Assembly: GCA_011390755.1 (NCBI GenBank)
Contig: JAABRU010000052.1
Span: 1-39,895 of the forward strand
Length of the DNA: 39,895 nucleotides
Origin: Desulfobacteraceae bacterium
GTDB lineage: Bacteria > Desulfobacterota > Desulfobacteria > Desulfobacterales > Desulfococcaceae
Direction: 5' to 3'
The notes under the pieces: generated by a model
Database searches by the model: none
What the model was told of the DNA's origin: nothing
Seen by the model: the letters and a program-made list of their open reading frames with translations, nothing else
Program-made: the position numbers and the translations under genes
Shown: one piece after another, positions 9,501 through 17,017 of the stretch
How the letters are laid out: each line of letters opens with the position of its first letter
How positions within the stretch are numbered: the stretch's first letter is position 1

Positions 9501-10028
9501 ACCCTGAATATCATCATTCCGGCCACCCTGGCCGTAATTTTCATCCTGCTCTATCTCCATTTCCGCAGCATCACGGAAGCCGCCATTGTCATGGCCAGTC
9601 TGCCCTTTGCCCTTGTCGGTGGCATCTGGCTGCTGTATATTCTGGAATACAATATTTCCGTGGCCGTGGTGGTGGGATTTATCGCGCTGGCCGGGCTGGC
9701 AGCCGAAACCGGTGTGGTCATGCTGGTCTATCTGGATGAAGTCTATACCCGGAAACAGCAAAGCGGAGAAATGAATTCCACTGAAGACCTGCACAAAGCC
9801 ATCATCGAAGGGGCCGTGGATCGTGTCCGTCCCAAACTCATGACCGTGGCCACCACTCTCATCGGCCTGCTGCCCGTGATGTGGGGCACAGAAACCGGGG
9901 CCGAAATCATGAAACGCATTGCAGCCCCTATGGTGGGGGGCCTGATTTCCTCCACCGTGCTGACCCTGGTGATTATTCCGGCAGTATATGATATATGGAA
10001 ACAGCAGGAAATCGGGAAAAAACCGTAA
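6552..10028 (+). CDS. cusA: CusA/CzcA-family heavy-metal RND efflux pump, probably Cu(I)/Ag(I)
   Basis: This is a 1158-residue inner-membrane proton antiporter of the HME-RND family, which exports metal ions from periplasm or cytoplasm. The TM4 signature GGIAIAIGVMVDASVVMVEN is present. The three methionines that bind Cu/Ag in E. coli CusA (M573, M623, M672 by established numbering) align with M624 (LLYMPTTLPG), M674 (SMIETT) and M785 (RIDMLSTG), which supports copper/silver specificity. The protein is about 110 residues longer than E. coli CusA. About 50 extra residues (roughly 510-555) form two additional hydrophobic stretches between TM6 and TM7. About 60 more, between M674 and M785, contain an internal duplication (KKPLTWI-x-PEE twice, about 36 residues apart). 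ATG 6552 is 75 bases from the divergent DUF4143 start. Confidence 0.93.
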   Translation: MIEKIIEWSVNNKFMVILATLFVILGGVMAMIRMPVDAIPDLSDVQVIIYTEYSGQAPQVVEDQVTYPLTTAMLSVPYAKVVRGYSFFGISFVYIIFEDGTDLYWARSRVLEYLNFVSGRLPGGVTPGLGPDATGVGWVYEYVLKDSSGKHDLQELRSIQDWYLRYELTALPGVSEVASIGGYVKQYQVEVDPNKLLAYNLPIRKVRMAIQRSNNDVGGKLVEMGETEFMVRGLGYIQSMQDLENTAVGADPMGTPILLKNIANIQIGPELRRGIAEWNGEGEIVGGVVIMRYGENALEVIRRVKEKIKDLEKGLPRGVTIETGYDRSGLIERAVETLRSKLLEELTVVALICIVFLLHFRSAFVAVFTLPVGILISFLIMYAMNINANIMSLGGIAIAIGVMVDASVVMVENAHKHLERDTGKKSHTEIITEAAKEVGPALFYSLLIITVSFLPAFALGEQSGRLFKPLAYTKTFAMAASSVLAITIIPVLMTFFIRENTLDPRLSESKKRGIWIISLLTPPLLVILCGIAGLHLPDWSLVAALMFSVFIFFCLLPRKIMPEAQNPISRFFIRIYLPFIHAVLRWRKSTVLVAVLIFIMTWFPLSKLGSEFMPPLNEGDLLYMPTTLPGISITKAKELLQQTDKIIKRFPEVHHVFGKIGRAETPTDPAPLSMIETTIVLRPRVEYEIIRTERFFSHWPGWLKKPLTWIRPEEKKGKILHQWRKKTVERWFSAFPELLKKPLTWIWPEERFITTDELIEDLDRAIQFPGLTNAWTMPIKTRIDMLSTGIKTPVGIKIMGPDLNVLNDLGEQIEAIVRDIPGTLSAFSERVTGGNYLDFKIRRDHIARYGLTVGDVQDVIMTAIGGMNVTYTVEGLERYPVSLRYNRELRDDIERLKRVLIPTPTGAQVPLIQLADFSIHKGPAGIKSENSRRTAWVYVDLRGVDVGTYVKTAKEVLNREVKIPAGYSIVWSGQYEYMEKARKTLNIIIPATLAVIFILLYLHFRSITEAAIVMASLPFALVGGIWLLYILEYNISVAVVVGFIALAGLAAETGVVMLVYLDEVYTRKQQSGEMNSTEDLHKAIIEGAVDRVRPKLMTVATTLIGLLPVMWGTETGAEIMKRIAAPMVGGLISSTVLTLVIIPAVYDIWKQQEIGKKP

Positions 10029-10065
10029 TATGCTTAAAATATAAAAAATTTGAAAGGAAGAATAT

Positions 10066-11088
10066 ATGGCTTTTGCTGCGATACAGGAAGAACTGGATCA
10101 TCTGGATGATCGTGCGGATACACTGGAAATCATTCTGGGTCAGTTTATGGTTTCTACCAACAAGGCACTGCTCAGATTAGAAAAATCCTTTGAAAGTCTG
10201 CATGGGGAAATGAAGGAATTCAAGGACGAAATGAAGGCCTACCGTGAAAGGAGTGAGAAATCTGATAATCAGTTCAGGGATGAAATGAAGACCTACCGTG
10301 AAAGGAGTGAGAAATCTGATAATCAGTTCAGGGACGAAATGAAGGCCTACCGTGAAAGGAGTGAGAAATCTGATAATCAGTTCAGGGATGAAATGAAGGA
10401 ATTCAAGGACGAAATGAAGGCTTACCGTGAAAGGAGTGAGAAATCTGATAATCAGTTCAGGGATGAAATGAAGACCTACCGTGAAAGGAGTGAGAAATCT
10501 GATAATCAGTTCAGGGATGAAATGAAGACCTACCGTGAAAGGAGTGAGAAATCTGATAATCAGTTCAGGGATGAGATGAAGGAATTCAAGGACGAAATGA
10601 AGGAATTCAAAATTGATTCAGAGAAAGACCGCAAAGAAATGAACAAAAAATGGGGGGAACTGGCCAATAAAATGGGGACAGTGGTGGAAGATATTGTGGC
10701 CCCCAATATCCCCGGAATCGCCAGGAATTATTTCAAAGTGGAAACTCTGGAATATTTTGCCATACGGGTAAGAAAATTGAATAAGGATAAATCACGGCAG
10801 AAAGAATTTGACATTGTAGCCACTTCAGACAAATACTTCTTTCTCAATGAAACCAAAGCCTCTCCGCGACCGGAATATGCAAAGGAATTCAAAGAAAGCC
10901 TTGCCCGGGTTCCCGATTTTTTTCCGGAATATGCCGATAAAAAACTGATTCCCATTTTTTCTTCTCTCAATATGCATCCGGATATTGTGACTTATCTGAG
11001 CAGAAACGGCATCTATGCAATGGTTATGAAAGATGATACAATGGACTTACTGAATTTTGATGAGGTATTCGGGGCATCTTTGTCCTGA
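10066..11088 (+). CDS. Coiled-coil protein with tandem repeats and PD-(D/E)XK-like C-terminal domain
   Basis: The 340-residue protein starts at an ATG preceded by GAAAGGAAGAATAT. Residues 49-184 are an extended charged helix built from an 18-residue unit (MKAYRERSEKSDNQFRDE, with A or T at position 3) and a 7-residue unit (MKEFKDE). Residues 205-340 are globular and contain KEFDIVATSDKYFFLNETKA, a D...ExK pattern like the PD-(D/E)XK nuclease fold seen in the DUF3782-like proteins of cyanobacteria and other bacteria. The domain identification is from memory of the pattern and needs profile confirmation. It follows the RND pump by 37 bases and may be co-transcribed, but nothing links it functionally to metal export. 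The near-identical DNA repeats predict copy-number variation among strains. Confidence 0.75.
   Translation: MAFAAIQEELDHLDDRADTLEIILGQFMVSTNKALLRLEKSFESLHGEMKEFKDEMKAYRERSEKSDNQFRDEMKTYRERSEKSDNQFRDEMKAYRERSEKSDNQFRDEMKEFKDEMKAYRERSEKSDNQFRDEMKTYRERSEKSDNQFRDEMKTYRERSEKSDNQFRDEMKEFKDEMKEFKIDSEKDRKEMNKKWGELANKMGTVVEDIVAPNIPGIARNYFKVETLEYFAIRVRKLNKDKSRQKEFDIVATSDKYFFLNETKASPRPEYAKEFKESLARVPDFFPEYADKKLIPIFSSLNMHPDIVTYLSRNGIYAMVMKDDTMDLLNFDEVFGASLS
10210..10617 (+). repeat. Intragenic 54-bp tandem repeats in a higher-order 183-bp pattern
   Basis: Six 54-bp units (18 codons) and four 21-bp units (7 codons) are arranged as 7+18+18+18, 7+18+18+18, 7+7. The first two blocks therefore form a 183-bp super-repeat. 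The units differ at only a few bases. Both unit lengths keep the reading frame and fit an alpha-helical rod: 7 is a heptad, and 18 residues is five turns. Confidence 0.95.
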
Positions 11089-11130
11089 CGATAGTGTCGC
11101 ATTTTTTATAACTATCTGTTTTTTATTTTA

Positions 11131-11236
11131 GCCACGAATGACACGAATTGCACGAATGATACAGAAGATTCACAATCAATTTTTTATCATATTGTTTTTA
11201 TCAATATTTTTTTCGTGTCATTCGTGTATTTCACGG
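11131..11236. repeat. CACGAAT palindromic repeat, second copy
   Basis: The sequence begins GCCACGAATGACACGAATTG and ends CGTGTCATTCGTGTATTTCACGG, so the two ends are imperfect inverted repeats of each other. It is related to the palindrome at 3597-3664. It lies between the coiled-coil gene and the His/Met-rich gene and could form a hairpin in RNA; its function is unknown. Confidence 0.7.
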
Positions 11237-11312
11237 TTTGTTGTAAAAACTGCAAAAGTATAGTGTCCTGAATAAAATATTAATATATTAATGATACAGA
11301 AAGGAAATGACA

Positions 11313-11834
11313 ATGAAAAAAATCACAGGAATTCTGACACTGGCAATGGCACTGACCCTGGCTTCGGTTTTCCCGGTTCCGGCAGCAGAAGAAAGTCATG
11401 AAGGGCATGACCAGAGTTCCCATGAAGCCGCAACAGGGCAGGAAGTTACTGAAAAGACGGAGCATGGGAAAACGGACCACGGAAAGACGGAGAGCGATGG
11501 AAATATTATGCACGAGGCCCATACGGACGGCCATCATTTTTCCTATGAACTCATTGACATGCGGGAGAAAATGAAAGACATGCCCGGAATGAAGGATACC
11601 CACCATCTGATGGTTTTTGTCAAAGACACTGATGGAAAAGCCCTGGAAGGGGCAAAGGTCGGTTATTTCATCAAAGGCCCTGACGGAGCGGAGCAGAAGA
11701 AAATGGCAATGGGCATGGGCGGCGGATACGGTGCGGATGTTAACCTGGGAACTGCCGGGAAATACAGCATTAAAACCAAAGTCATGGCCGGGGATATGAA
11801 GATCATGAATGATTTTGAATATGAAGTGAAATGA
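11313..11834 (+). CDS. Secreted His/Met-rich protein with YtkA/FixH-like domain, probable periplasmic metal binder
   Basis: I prefer the ATG at 11313 over 11307 because the AGAAAGGA motif is only one base from the first but well spaced for the second. The protein (173 residues) has a Sec signal peptide ending near FPVPAAEE. A His/Glu-rich linker follows (ESHEGHDQSS, HGKTDHGKTE), then a Met/His-rich stretch (MREKMKDMPGMKDTHHLM). The beta-sandwich-like C terminus (HLMVFVKDTDGKALEGAKVG, AGKYSIKTKV) is reminiscent of YtkA/FixH domains. Methionine and histidine clusters commonly bind Cu(I)/Cu(II), and the position after a CusA-type pump supports a periplasmic copper-binding role. The exact function is inferred. 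Confidence 0.75.
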   Translation: MKKITGILTLAMALTLASVFPVPAAEESHEGHDQSSHEAATGQEVTEKTEHGKTDHGKTESDGNIMHEAHTDGHHFSYELIDMREKMKDMPGMKDTHHLMVFVKDTDGKALEGAKVGYFIKGPDGAEQKKMAMGMGGGYGADVNLGTAGKYSIKTKVMAGDMKIMNDFEYEVK

Positions 11835-11867
11835 ATCATCTGCCGATGTATCGGCGGGTGATTTAAA

Positions 11868-11910
11868 GATTGATGAACCCGTAAAAAATCAAATTTTTGA
11901 AAATCGCTAT
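11868..11910 (-). repeat. Truncated copy of repeat family A
   Basis: The sequence from GATGAACCCGTAAAAAATC through TTTTTGAAAATCGCTAT matches the first 40 or so bases of reverse-oriented family A copies such as 29953-30053. It is cut off exactly where element F1 begins (11911), and the other half of A is missing. The A copy therefore predates the F insertion. Confidence 0.75.
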
Positions 11911-12076
11911 TATACTGATCCAATTTTGGTTTTTCCCGGCATACTTTCTGCTGTCAGTCCGGATTGTGAAAAAATGACCGTTCCGGACTGAAAAACTGCT
12001 GAAAAAGGTCAGAAAAGTGCTGTTTTCAGGACACAGCAGTTTTTGTGCCCGGAAAAACCAAAATTGGAGTACTATA
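11911..12076 (+). mobile_element. MITE-like element F, copy 1
   Basis: This 166-bp element (counting flanking TATA on both sides) has terminal inverted repeats, CTGATCCAATTTTGGTTTTT against GTACTCCAATTTTGGTTTTT. By eye the whole element is identical to the inverted copy at 19366-19531. There is no coding capacity. A second inner inverted repeat (CAGTCCGGATTGTG/CCGTTCCGGACTG and AAAACTGCTG/CAGCAGTTTT) would fold into a strong hairpin. TATA on both sides is either target duplication or specificity. Confidence 0.85.
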
Positions 12077-12337
12077 CTCGATTCATTACAGAATCTCCTT
12101 TATCTGTTGTTATCGGAAATGCAATGATACCATATATTATCTCAAAACACTGTTTTTAAAACAACTTCTACAGCATTGAAAATTTTAAAAAGAAATGCGT
12201 ATGTTTTGCTCTCCGGTGACTACTGCATTGACATAGCTTAATTTTAGGGTAAACGGATTTCAGTTTATAACTGTGTAAATAAATTATGCGATGCCCAACC
12301 CTAATTTTTAGCTCTGACAAAGCACTGCTGCTTTTTT
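12077..12337. other. AT-rich intergenic stretch, nothing recognised
   Basis: I find no open frame with a ribosome-binding site, no long inverted repeat and no RNA-like structure. It lies downstream of the restriction-modification gene, which reads toward it, and downstream of element F1. Confidence 0.5.
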
Positions 12338-15300
12338 TCACATAAATTTGATTTTGTCTATCTTCTTCATTACAATATCTGTCCGGTGCAGGGCCACGAT
12401 GATTTTCTGGTAATGCAGGATGTCTTCAAAGCCGAGCTGGCGGCCTTTTCTGTCTTTCAGCCATTTCTGCGCGGGCCGGTATCCGCCGATGTAAAATTCC
12501 CATGCGGTTTCGGGGATGCCGTCAAAATACTGTCCGTCATTGATCCATACCCTGCCTGTTTTACTCTTTTTACCGGTGATTTCAAAGTCTTTTTTTGTGA
12601 TTTTCCGGGTGACGGTATTATCCCCGTCTTTGGGGTATGTGGTAATATACTGTTCCACAATGGGATTTTCCAGCAGGTGAACGGTGCGGAGTTCCCCGCC
12701 GATTTCCACCATCTGCCAAAAAATTTTCTGATTTTTGGGGTACGGCACACGGGGAAAGTCAATTTTCAGGAATTCTTTGTATGTTTCCCGGTAGGTCGGA
12801 GAATGCAGCACTGCATAAATATAATCCAGTATGTCAATGGGCGCAAATGTGCCTTTTGTTTCCTCTTTTTCCGGGGTGAAGGTGAGCCTGACGGATTCGG
12901 ATATTTTTTTGATGATTTCGGGGTTTAAGTTTGGGGAGCGGGCTGTGGTGTTGTCAAGAGTTTGTTGACCATTTTCTTCGGTATAAATATAGAGAGGGTG
13001 TATATACGGAGTCCCTTTATTACTAACAAAAAATCTGTCCGGTATTACATTTGATGTGACTAAGCTATAACAAAAATATGGCACATTATAAGAATATTGC
13101 TTCATAATAATTAATGAATAATTGCTATGAGAAATACAATGCTGCATTGTATTAAAAAACGCTCTCCCAATTAAATATTTATCATAATATATATACCTGT
13201 TATCAAATGGTTTGTAATCAATTGCGGTTATATTTTTGTCTTTATATTTTGATGTATCAATTTTATCTGTCAGTTTATATGATGATGAGTCTTTTATATT
13301 GTATTTTTGAACAAAAGAATCGTCAAAATTTTTGGTGAGCAAACATTCAATCCTTGAACCTAATATTTTTCTATCAAAATCTATAAACAAATCATCTCTT
13401 TTTGTTTGAAGGCCAGAGCTTTTAATATTAAAAAAATCGGATAGTTCAATATATTTATCATAATCTGTTTTGTGTGAAAGTTCTTTTGAAGTAAAAAAAT
13501 AATATGGTTTTTTAACGTCCAGTTTTGACCAATCAATTGTTTTGACTGTATTCTCAGATAAAAATCTGTATTTCATATCCCGTAACCCGAAAACATCTTT
13601 ATGAAATATGCTACATGATGTTTTTCTGTTTTTTGGGGAACGTATAAATATGTTTATTGAAACACCCTGTTGAATATCAAACACGTTTTCATCTTTACTG
13701 CCATCATGTGCGGTTTCTTTCTTTTGTGAGTTTCCATGTAAATCAATAATCAATATTTTATCAAAAGCACTCATTAATTTTTCACGCATCTGACGATGAA
13801 TCAGGCCGTCTAAAAAACTGTTATTAGAAATATATGCCAATATTCCTTCTCCGTTTTTTTCAATAAAATATTGGGCATAACGAATAAATTTTATATAGTC
13901 ATCAGATAATGGCTGTATATTTCTTTCATTCAGGTCTTTTTTATAGTCCTTCATCAATATTTCAATCCATTGGGATTTATTGCTGCTGCTTACGGAATAC
14001 GGCGGATTCCCAATCACACACATCACCGGCGTATCCCTTTTTATCAGATTGGCTTCGGAGGCTTCTTTGGAGAGCCATCTTGTGAAAAGTGTTCCCGTGT
14101 CTTCGTCGGCCTCTTCCAGACTGTTGGTCAGAAATATACGGAATCTTTCCTGCTTTTTGGGTTTAAACCCGGTTTCCTCCAGCAGCAGACCGAGTTTCAG
14201 ATGCGCCATTGTGTAGGAGGTCATGAGGATTTCAAAGCCGTTTAATCTGGGAATGAGATGATCTTCCACATAGCGGCTCCAGATGCCCTGCTGACCTGCA
14301 AATTTTTTATGAATCTGTTTCACCACTTCGGCCAGAAAAGTGCCGGTTCCGGTGGCCGGGTCCAGAATCTGCACTTTGTGGACTTCTTTTTTTATCTTTC
14401 CCGTCAGCCCCTGCTCTTTGACTCTGACCTGAATCTTTGCGGTATCGGCCAGACCTGCGGAAAGCCCGAATTCGGTTTTCAGAATATCATCCACAGCACG
14501 GACAATGAATTTCACCACGGGTTCGGGCGTGTACCACACCCCCCGGCTTTTGCGTAATCCGGGATTGTATTTTGCCAGAAAGGTTTCATAAAAATGAATC
14601 ACCGGATCATTCTGCCGGGTGGTACTGCCGAAACTTTTCATCAGTTCGGCCACACTGACGGCCCGGAAAACATCGGCCAGGGCATCCACAATCCAGAGAA
14701 TACGGTCGTCAATATCCGGCCCGGCAATGTACGCGAAAAGGCTGCGTAAAAAAGGATTGGATTTGGGAATCAGTTCCGCGGCTTCCTGCCGGGAAAAATC
14801 CTCCGGAGTTTTGTCATGCAGGCGGGCCGCAAACATGCCGCAGGCAATGGTCTGCGCGTAAATATCGGCAAATTCCGAAGGCTTTATATCGTGAATCAGA
14901 ATTTTCTGAAAGGCCGCCATCTGATCTTTCAGGCTGCTGTTCTGCTCATTTTCCTCATCCCCTGTGACGGCCCTTTCAATCACGGCCTGCATCATTTTGG
15001 CCTTGCCGGCCATCATTTCCGCCAGTTGTAAGGGGGATCGGATGCTCTGGCCGGTATGGGTGCAGAAATCGCTGACAAGATTTTCAAAATCATTGAATGA
15101 TTTTGCCAGAGGGATGATTTTTTTGTCTTTGACTTCCGCAATGGTGACGGAAGTGACAAAATTCCCGTTGCGGTACAGGCGGAATTCCAGGTAATCGGTC
15201 AGAATCAGGTTCTCCAGGCTTTCCCGGTACCTTTTCAACTGCTCCTCTTTTTCCGTCTTTTTCAGGGAAACGCCGATGTCTTTGGCCTCGATATAACCCA

Positions 15301-15487
15301 GGGGAATTCTGTTTTTGGTGATAATCAGGTCGGGCGCGCCGCATTCAATTCTTTTGGGTTCGTTGGTGACAAGGATTTCCTTATTGAATTTTTCAAAAAA
15401 ATTCTGCAGATCCCCCCGGAAGGAATGCTCGGTCGTAATGCCGCTTTTGTATCTTTTGTGAATATTTTCGATGTAGCTGTTTATCAT
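12338..15487 (-). CDS. Single-chain restriction-modification enzyme (N6-adenine methyltransferase with PD-(D/E)XK nuclease)
   Basis: I start the protein at MINSYIENIHKRY (ATG 15487, AGGGGCAGAAA upstream), giving 1049 residues; upstream codons lie in repeat DNA. Order of domains: an Mrr-like nuclease, D53...E67-x-K69 in GAPDLIITKNRIPLGYIEAK; a helical region; an N6-adenine methyltransferase with motif I (ILDPATGTGTF, around residue 375) and catalytic NPPY (494-497); a specificity region; and a conserved C terminus. It resembles type ISP/IIL enzymes but has no helicase, so one chain should both methylate and cleave DNA. No separate specificity gene is nearby. The specificity part (about 12990-13960) is much more AT-rich than the rest, suggesting exchange of the target-recognition domain. 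Confidence 0.85.
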   Translation of the reverse strand: MINSYIENIHKRYKSGITTEHSFRGDLQNFFEKFNKEILVTNEPKRIECGAPDLIITKNRIPLGYIEAKDIGVSLKKTEKEEQLKRYRESLENLILTDYLEFRLYRNGNFVTSVTIAEVKDKKIIPLAKSFNDFENLVSDFCTHTGQSIRSPLQLAEMMAGKAKMMQAVIERAVTGDEENEQNSSLKDQMAAFQKILIHDIKPSEFADIYAQTIACGMFAARLHDKTPEDFSRQEAAELIPKSNPFLRSLFAYIAGPDIDDRILWIVDALADVFRAVSVAELMKSFGSTTRQNDPVIHFYETFLAKYNPGLRKSRGVWYTPEPVVKFIVRAVDDILKTEFGLSAGLADTAKIQVRVKEQGLTGKIKKEVHKVQILDPATGTGTFLAEVVKQIHKKFAGQQGIWSRYVEDHLIPRLNGFEILMTSYTMAHLKLGLLLEETGFKPKKQERFRIFLTNSLEEADEDTGTLFTRWLSKEASEANLIKRDTPVMCVIGNPPYSVSSSNKSQWIEILMKDYKKDLNERNIQPLSDDYIKFIRYAQYFIEKNGEGILAYISNNSFLDGLIHRQMREKLMSAFDKILIIDLHGNSQKKETAHDGSKDENVFDIQQGVSINIFIRSPKNRKTSCSIFHKDVFGLRDMKYRFLSENTVKTIDWSKLDVKKPYYFFTSKELSHKTDYDKYIELSDFFNIKSSGLQTKRDDLFIDFDRKILGSRIECLLTKNFDDSFVQKYNIKDSSSYKLTDKIDTSKYKDKNITAIDYKPFDNRYIYYDKYLIGRAFFNTMQHCISHSNYSLIIMKQYSYNVPYFCYSLVTSNVIPDRFFVSNKGTPYIHPLYIYTEENGQQTLDNTTARSPNLNPEIIKKISESVRLTFTPEKEETKGTFAPIDILDYIYAVLHSPTYRETYKEFLKIDFPRVPYPKNQKIFWQMVEIGGELRTVHLLENPIVEQYITTYPKDGDNTVTRKITKKDFEITGKKSKTGRVWINDGQYFDGIPETAWEFYIGGYRPAQKWLKDRKGRQLGFEDILHYQKIIVALHRTDIVMKKIDKIKFM

Positions 15488-15579
15488 TTTCTGCCCCTGA
15501 CCTCCCCCCTGCCGTACCTCCGAGGTTTCCGAAAACCCCGGAGGTCTTCCATTGAAACGGGGGCAGTGGGTCAAACCGC

Positions 15580-15674
15580 CTGATTTGAAATTCCCCTCCC
15601 CCGGCGGGAGGGGTTGGGGGCCAATGCTGTTGACGTAAGACTCCCCGGAGTGCCGAACTTAAGACAGCAGCATT
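15580..15674. repeat. GC-rich repeat and D-like inverted repeat abutting radC
   Basis: CCCCTCCCCCGGCGGGAGGGGTTGGGGG (about 15593-15620) matches the interior of element D1 at about 38390. The adjacent AATGCTGTTGACGTAAG (from 15623) is imperfectly inverted at CTTAAGACAGCAGCATT (ending 15674), which gives D-like ends around a short core. The right end touches the radC stop codon. Assignment to family D is tentative. Confidence 0.5.
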
Positions 15675-16387
15675 TATATCTGCCCGTGTTCTTTAAAACT
15701 GTAATAATCCCGTAAGGTAAAAACCAGATGATCCAGCAGCTGCACCCCCAGCACTTCGCCGGATTCTTTGATCCTCCGTGTTACGGCTTCGTCCTCTTTG
15801 CTGGGGGAAACATTGCCGGAGGGATGATTATGGGCCAGGATAATGGATGCTGCCCGGTCTGTGATCGCGTCTGCAAAAACTTCACGGGGATGAATCTGCG
15901 TCCGGTTCAGCAGTCCGATGGTAATCACCCGTGTGGCAATGACTTCGTTGGCTCCGTTGAGGGAAATGCAGAGCAGATGTTCCTGTTTCCGATCCGCATA
16001 ATGCCGAATCAGGGGCAGAACATCTGTGGGAGAGGTGATTTTTGTTCCTTCGGGCCGGATACGCCGCCGGGCAAATTCCAGAGCGGCAACGATTATCGAG
16101 GCCTTGGCAATGCCGATTCCCTTGATTTCTTCCAAAGCCTCCGGACGGGGAAATCCGCCGTTTCTGTCCATGACTTCCAGAATATCCCCGGCCAGAGACA
16201 GTACATCCTGACCTTTCCTCCCTTTACCCAGCAGAATAGCAAGCAGTTCCCGGTCTGAAAGCGCATGGGGGCCTTTTATTCTGATTTTTTCCCTGGGCCG
16301 TTCATTTTCCGGCAAGTCGGTTATGCGCTTTGCATTTCCGTTTTTTTCCCGTAAGTACAAAGAAGTTATTTTGTTTTTTCCGGGCAT
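15674..16387 (-). CDS. radC: RadC/MPN-JAB family protein
   Basis: This 237-residue protein has a standard RadC layout: an N-terminal helix-hairpin-helix part (ALSDRELLAILLGKG, EEIKGIGIAKASIIVAALEF) and a C-terminal JAB/MPN metalloprotease-like domain. The domain carries the conserved glutamate in HPREVF and the zinc motif in ILAHNHPSGNVSPSKED. The start at 16387 has a strong GAGGAG site. RadC proteins were named for DNA repair, but their biochemical role is unresolved and they are common on mobile or defence loci. Here it follows a restriction-modification gene. Element K is inserted 15 bases upstream of its start codon, just beyond the ribosome-binding site, so its native promoter has been displaced. 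Confidence 0.93.
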   Translation of the reverse strand: MPGKNKITSLYLREKNGNAKRITDLPENERPREKIRIKGPHALSDRELLAILLGKGRKGQDVLSLAGDILEVMDRNGGFPRPEALEEIKGIGIAKASIIVAALEFARRRIRPEGTKITSPTDVLPLIRHYADRKQEHLLCISLNGANEVIATRVITIGLLNRTQIHPREVFADAITDRAASIILAHNHPSGNVSPSKEDEAVTRRIKESGEVLGVQLLDHLVFTLRDYYSFKEHGQI

Positions 16388-16402
16388 ATTTTTTCTCCTC
16401 AG

Positions 16403-16543
16403 TGGACTGTCAAATACATTTTTTACCCTTTAAAAAAGTCCGGAGCGGGGAGTCCAAACCGAAAGTTTGGAAGTCTGCCGGACTTTCAGTCCGGCACTCC
16501 CCGGCAGCTTTTCTGAGTGTACAGAAATATATTTGACAGCCCA
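16403..16543. mobile_element. MITE-like element K with 5-bp target duplication, upstream of radC
   Basis: The terminal inverted repeats are TGGACTGTCAAATAC (16403-16417) and ATATTTGACAGCCCA (16529-16543). CTCAG is duplicated on both sides (16398-16402 and 16544-16548). The core contains the palindromic block CCGGACTTTCAGTCCGG with flanking CACTCC, a motif also found in element N near 18960. There is no coding capacity. The left target copy overlaps the GAGGAG of radC on the other strand, so that site was regenerated by the duplication. Confidence 0.85.
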
Positions 16544-16610
16544 CTCAGTCCGGATGATAAAAAGACCGTTCGGAACTGAATTCATCCCACCCCACCCCAA
16601 TAATTATCCT

Positions 16611-16743
16611 GGTGGTGGGCCGAAAAGGCTGATTTCTCTCTGCGGGGGCGTATTGCATAGGCCCGCGGGGAGCGATGCAGGGGCCTGTGCAGTATGTCCC
16701 TGCAGCCATACACCTGATGCATCAGCCCATTTGACCCACCACC
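16611..16743. repeat. Interspersed repeat family B, copy 1
   Basis: The 133-bp unit begins GGTGGTGGG and ends TTTGACCCACCACC (inverted ends), with a GC-rich centre containing GGCGTATTGCATAGGCCC-like palindromic text. Copies of 133 and 130 bp lie at 18721-18853 and 21046-21175, and a 28-bp ends-only version is at 38231. No coding capacity is visible. Confidence 0.8.
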
Positions 16744-16845
16744 TCAACTTTGCTTAAAACTGACAACTTTGTATCATAATTTTAGGATTTTATAAATGAA
16801 AAACTGCTGAAGAACTGCAGATTTCAGGTTTTATGCAAAGAAATC

Positions 16846-16930
16846 CGGAGTGCGAAAGCCGGGCGAAGCGGTCTTTCGGCCCTGCTCCTTCGGAGGCGGG
16901 CAAAAAATAATTTCCGCCCTCCTTTCCCGA
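16846..16930. repeat. Interspersed repeat family H, copy 1
   Basis: The text starting AATCCGGAGTGCGAAAGCC, with GGTCTTTCGGCC and a CAAAAAATAATTTCCGCCCTCC end, is closely matched at about 32062-32152 (inside element M). It is partly matched at 39427-39472. The arms are imperfectly self-complementary. Function is unknown. Confidence 0.6.
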
Positions 16931-17017
16931 TGAATCACAGAAGATATCCGGAATCATTTGCAAAAGACCGGCAGATAAGGTATTTCAGTCAGAACAGGAC
17001 ACCGGTCAGCAAAAGCG

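Noticed and set aside
10210..10617. Regularly spaced repeats that could be mistaken for a CRISPR array
   Set aside because: The units are contiguous without unique spacers, keep a continuous reading frame, and encode a coiled coil. No cas genes are present.
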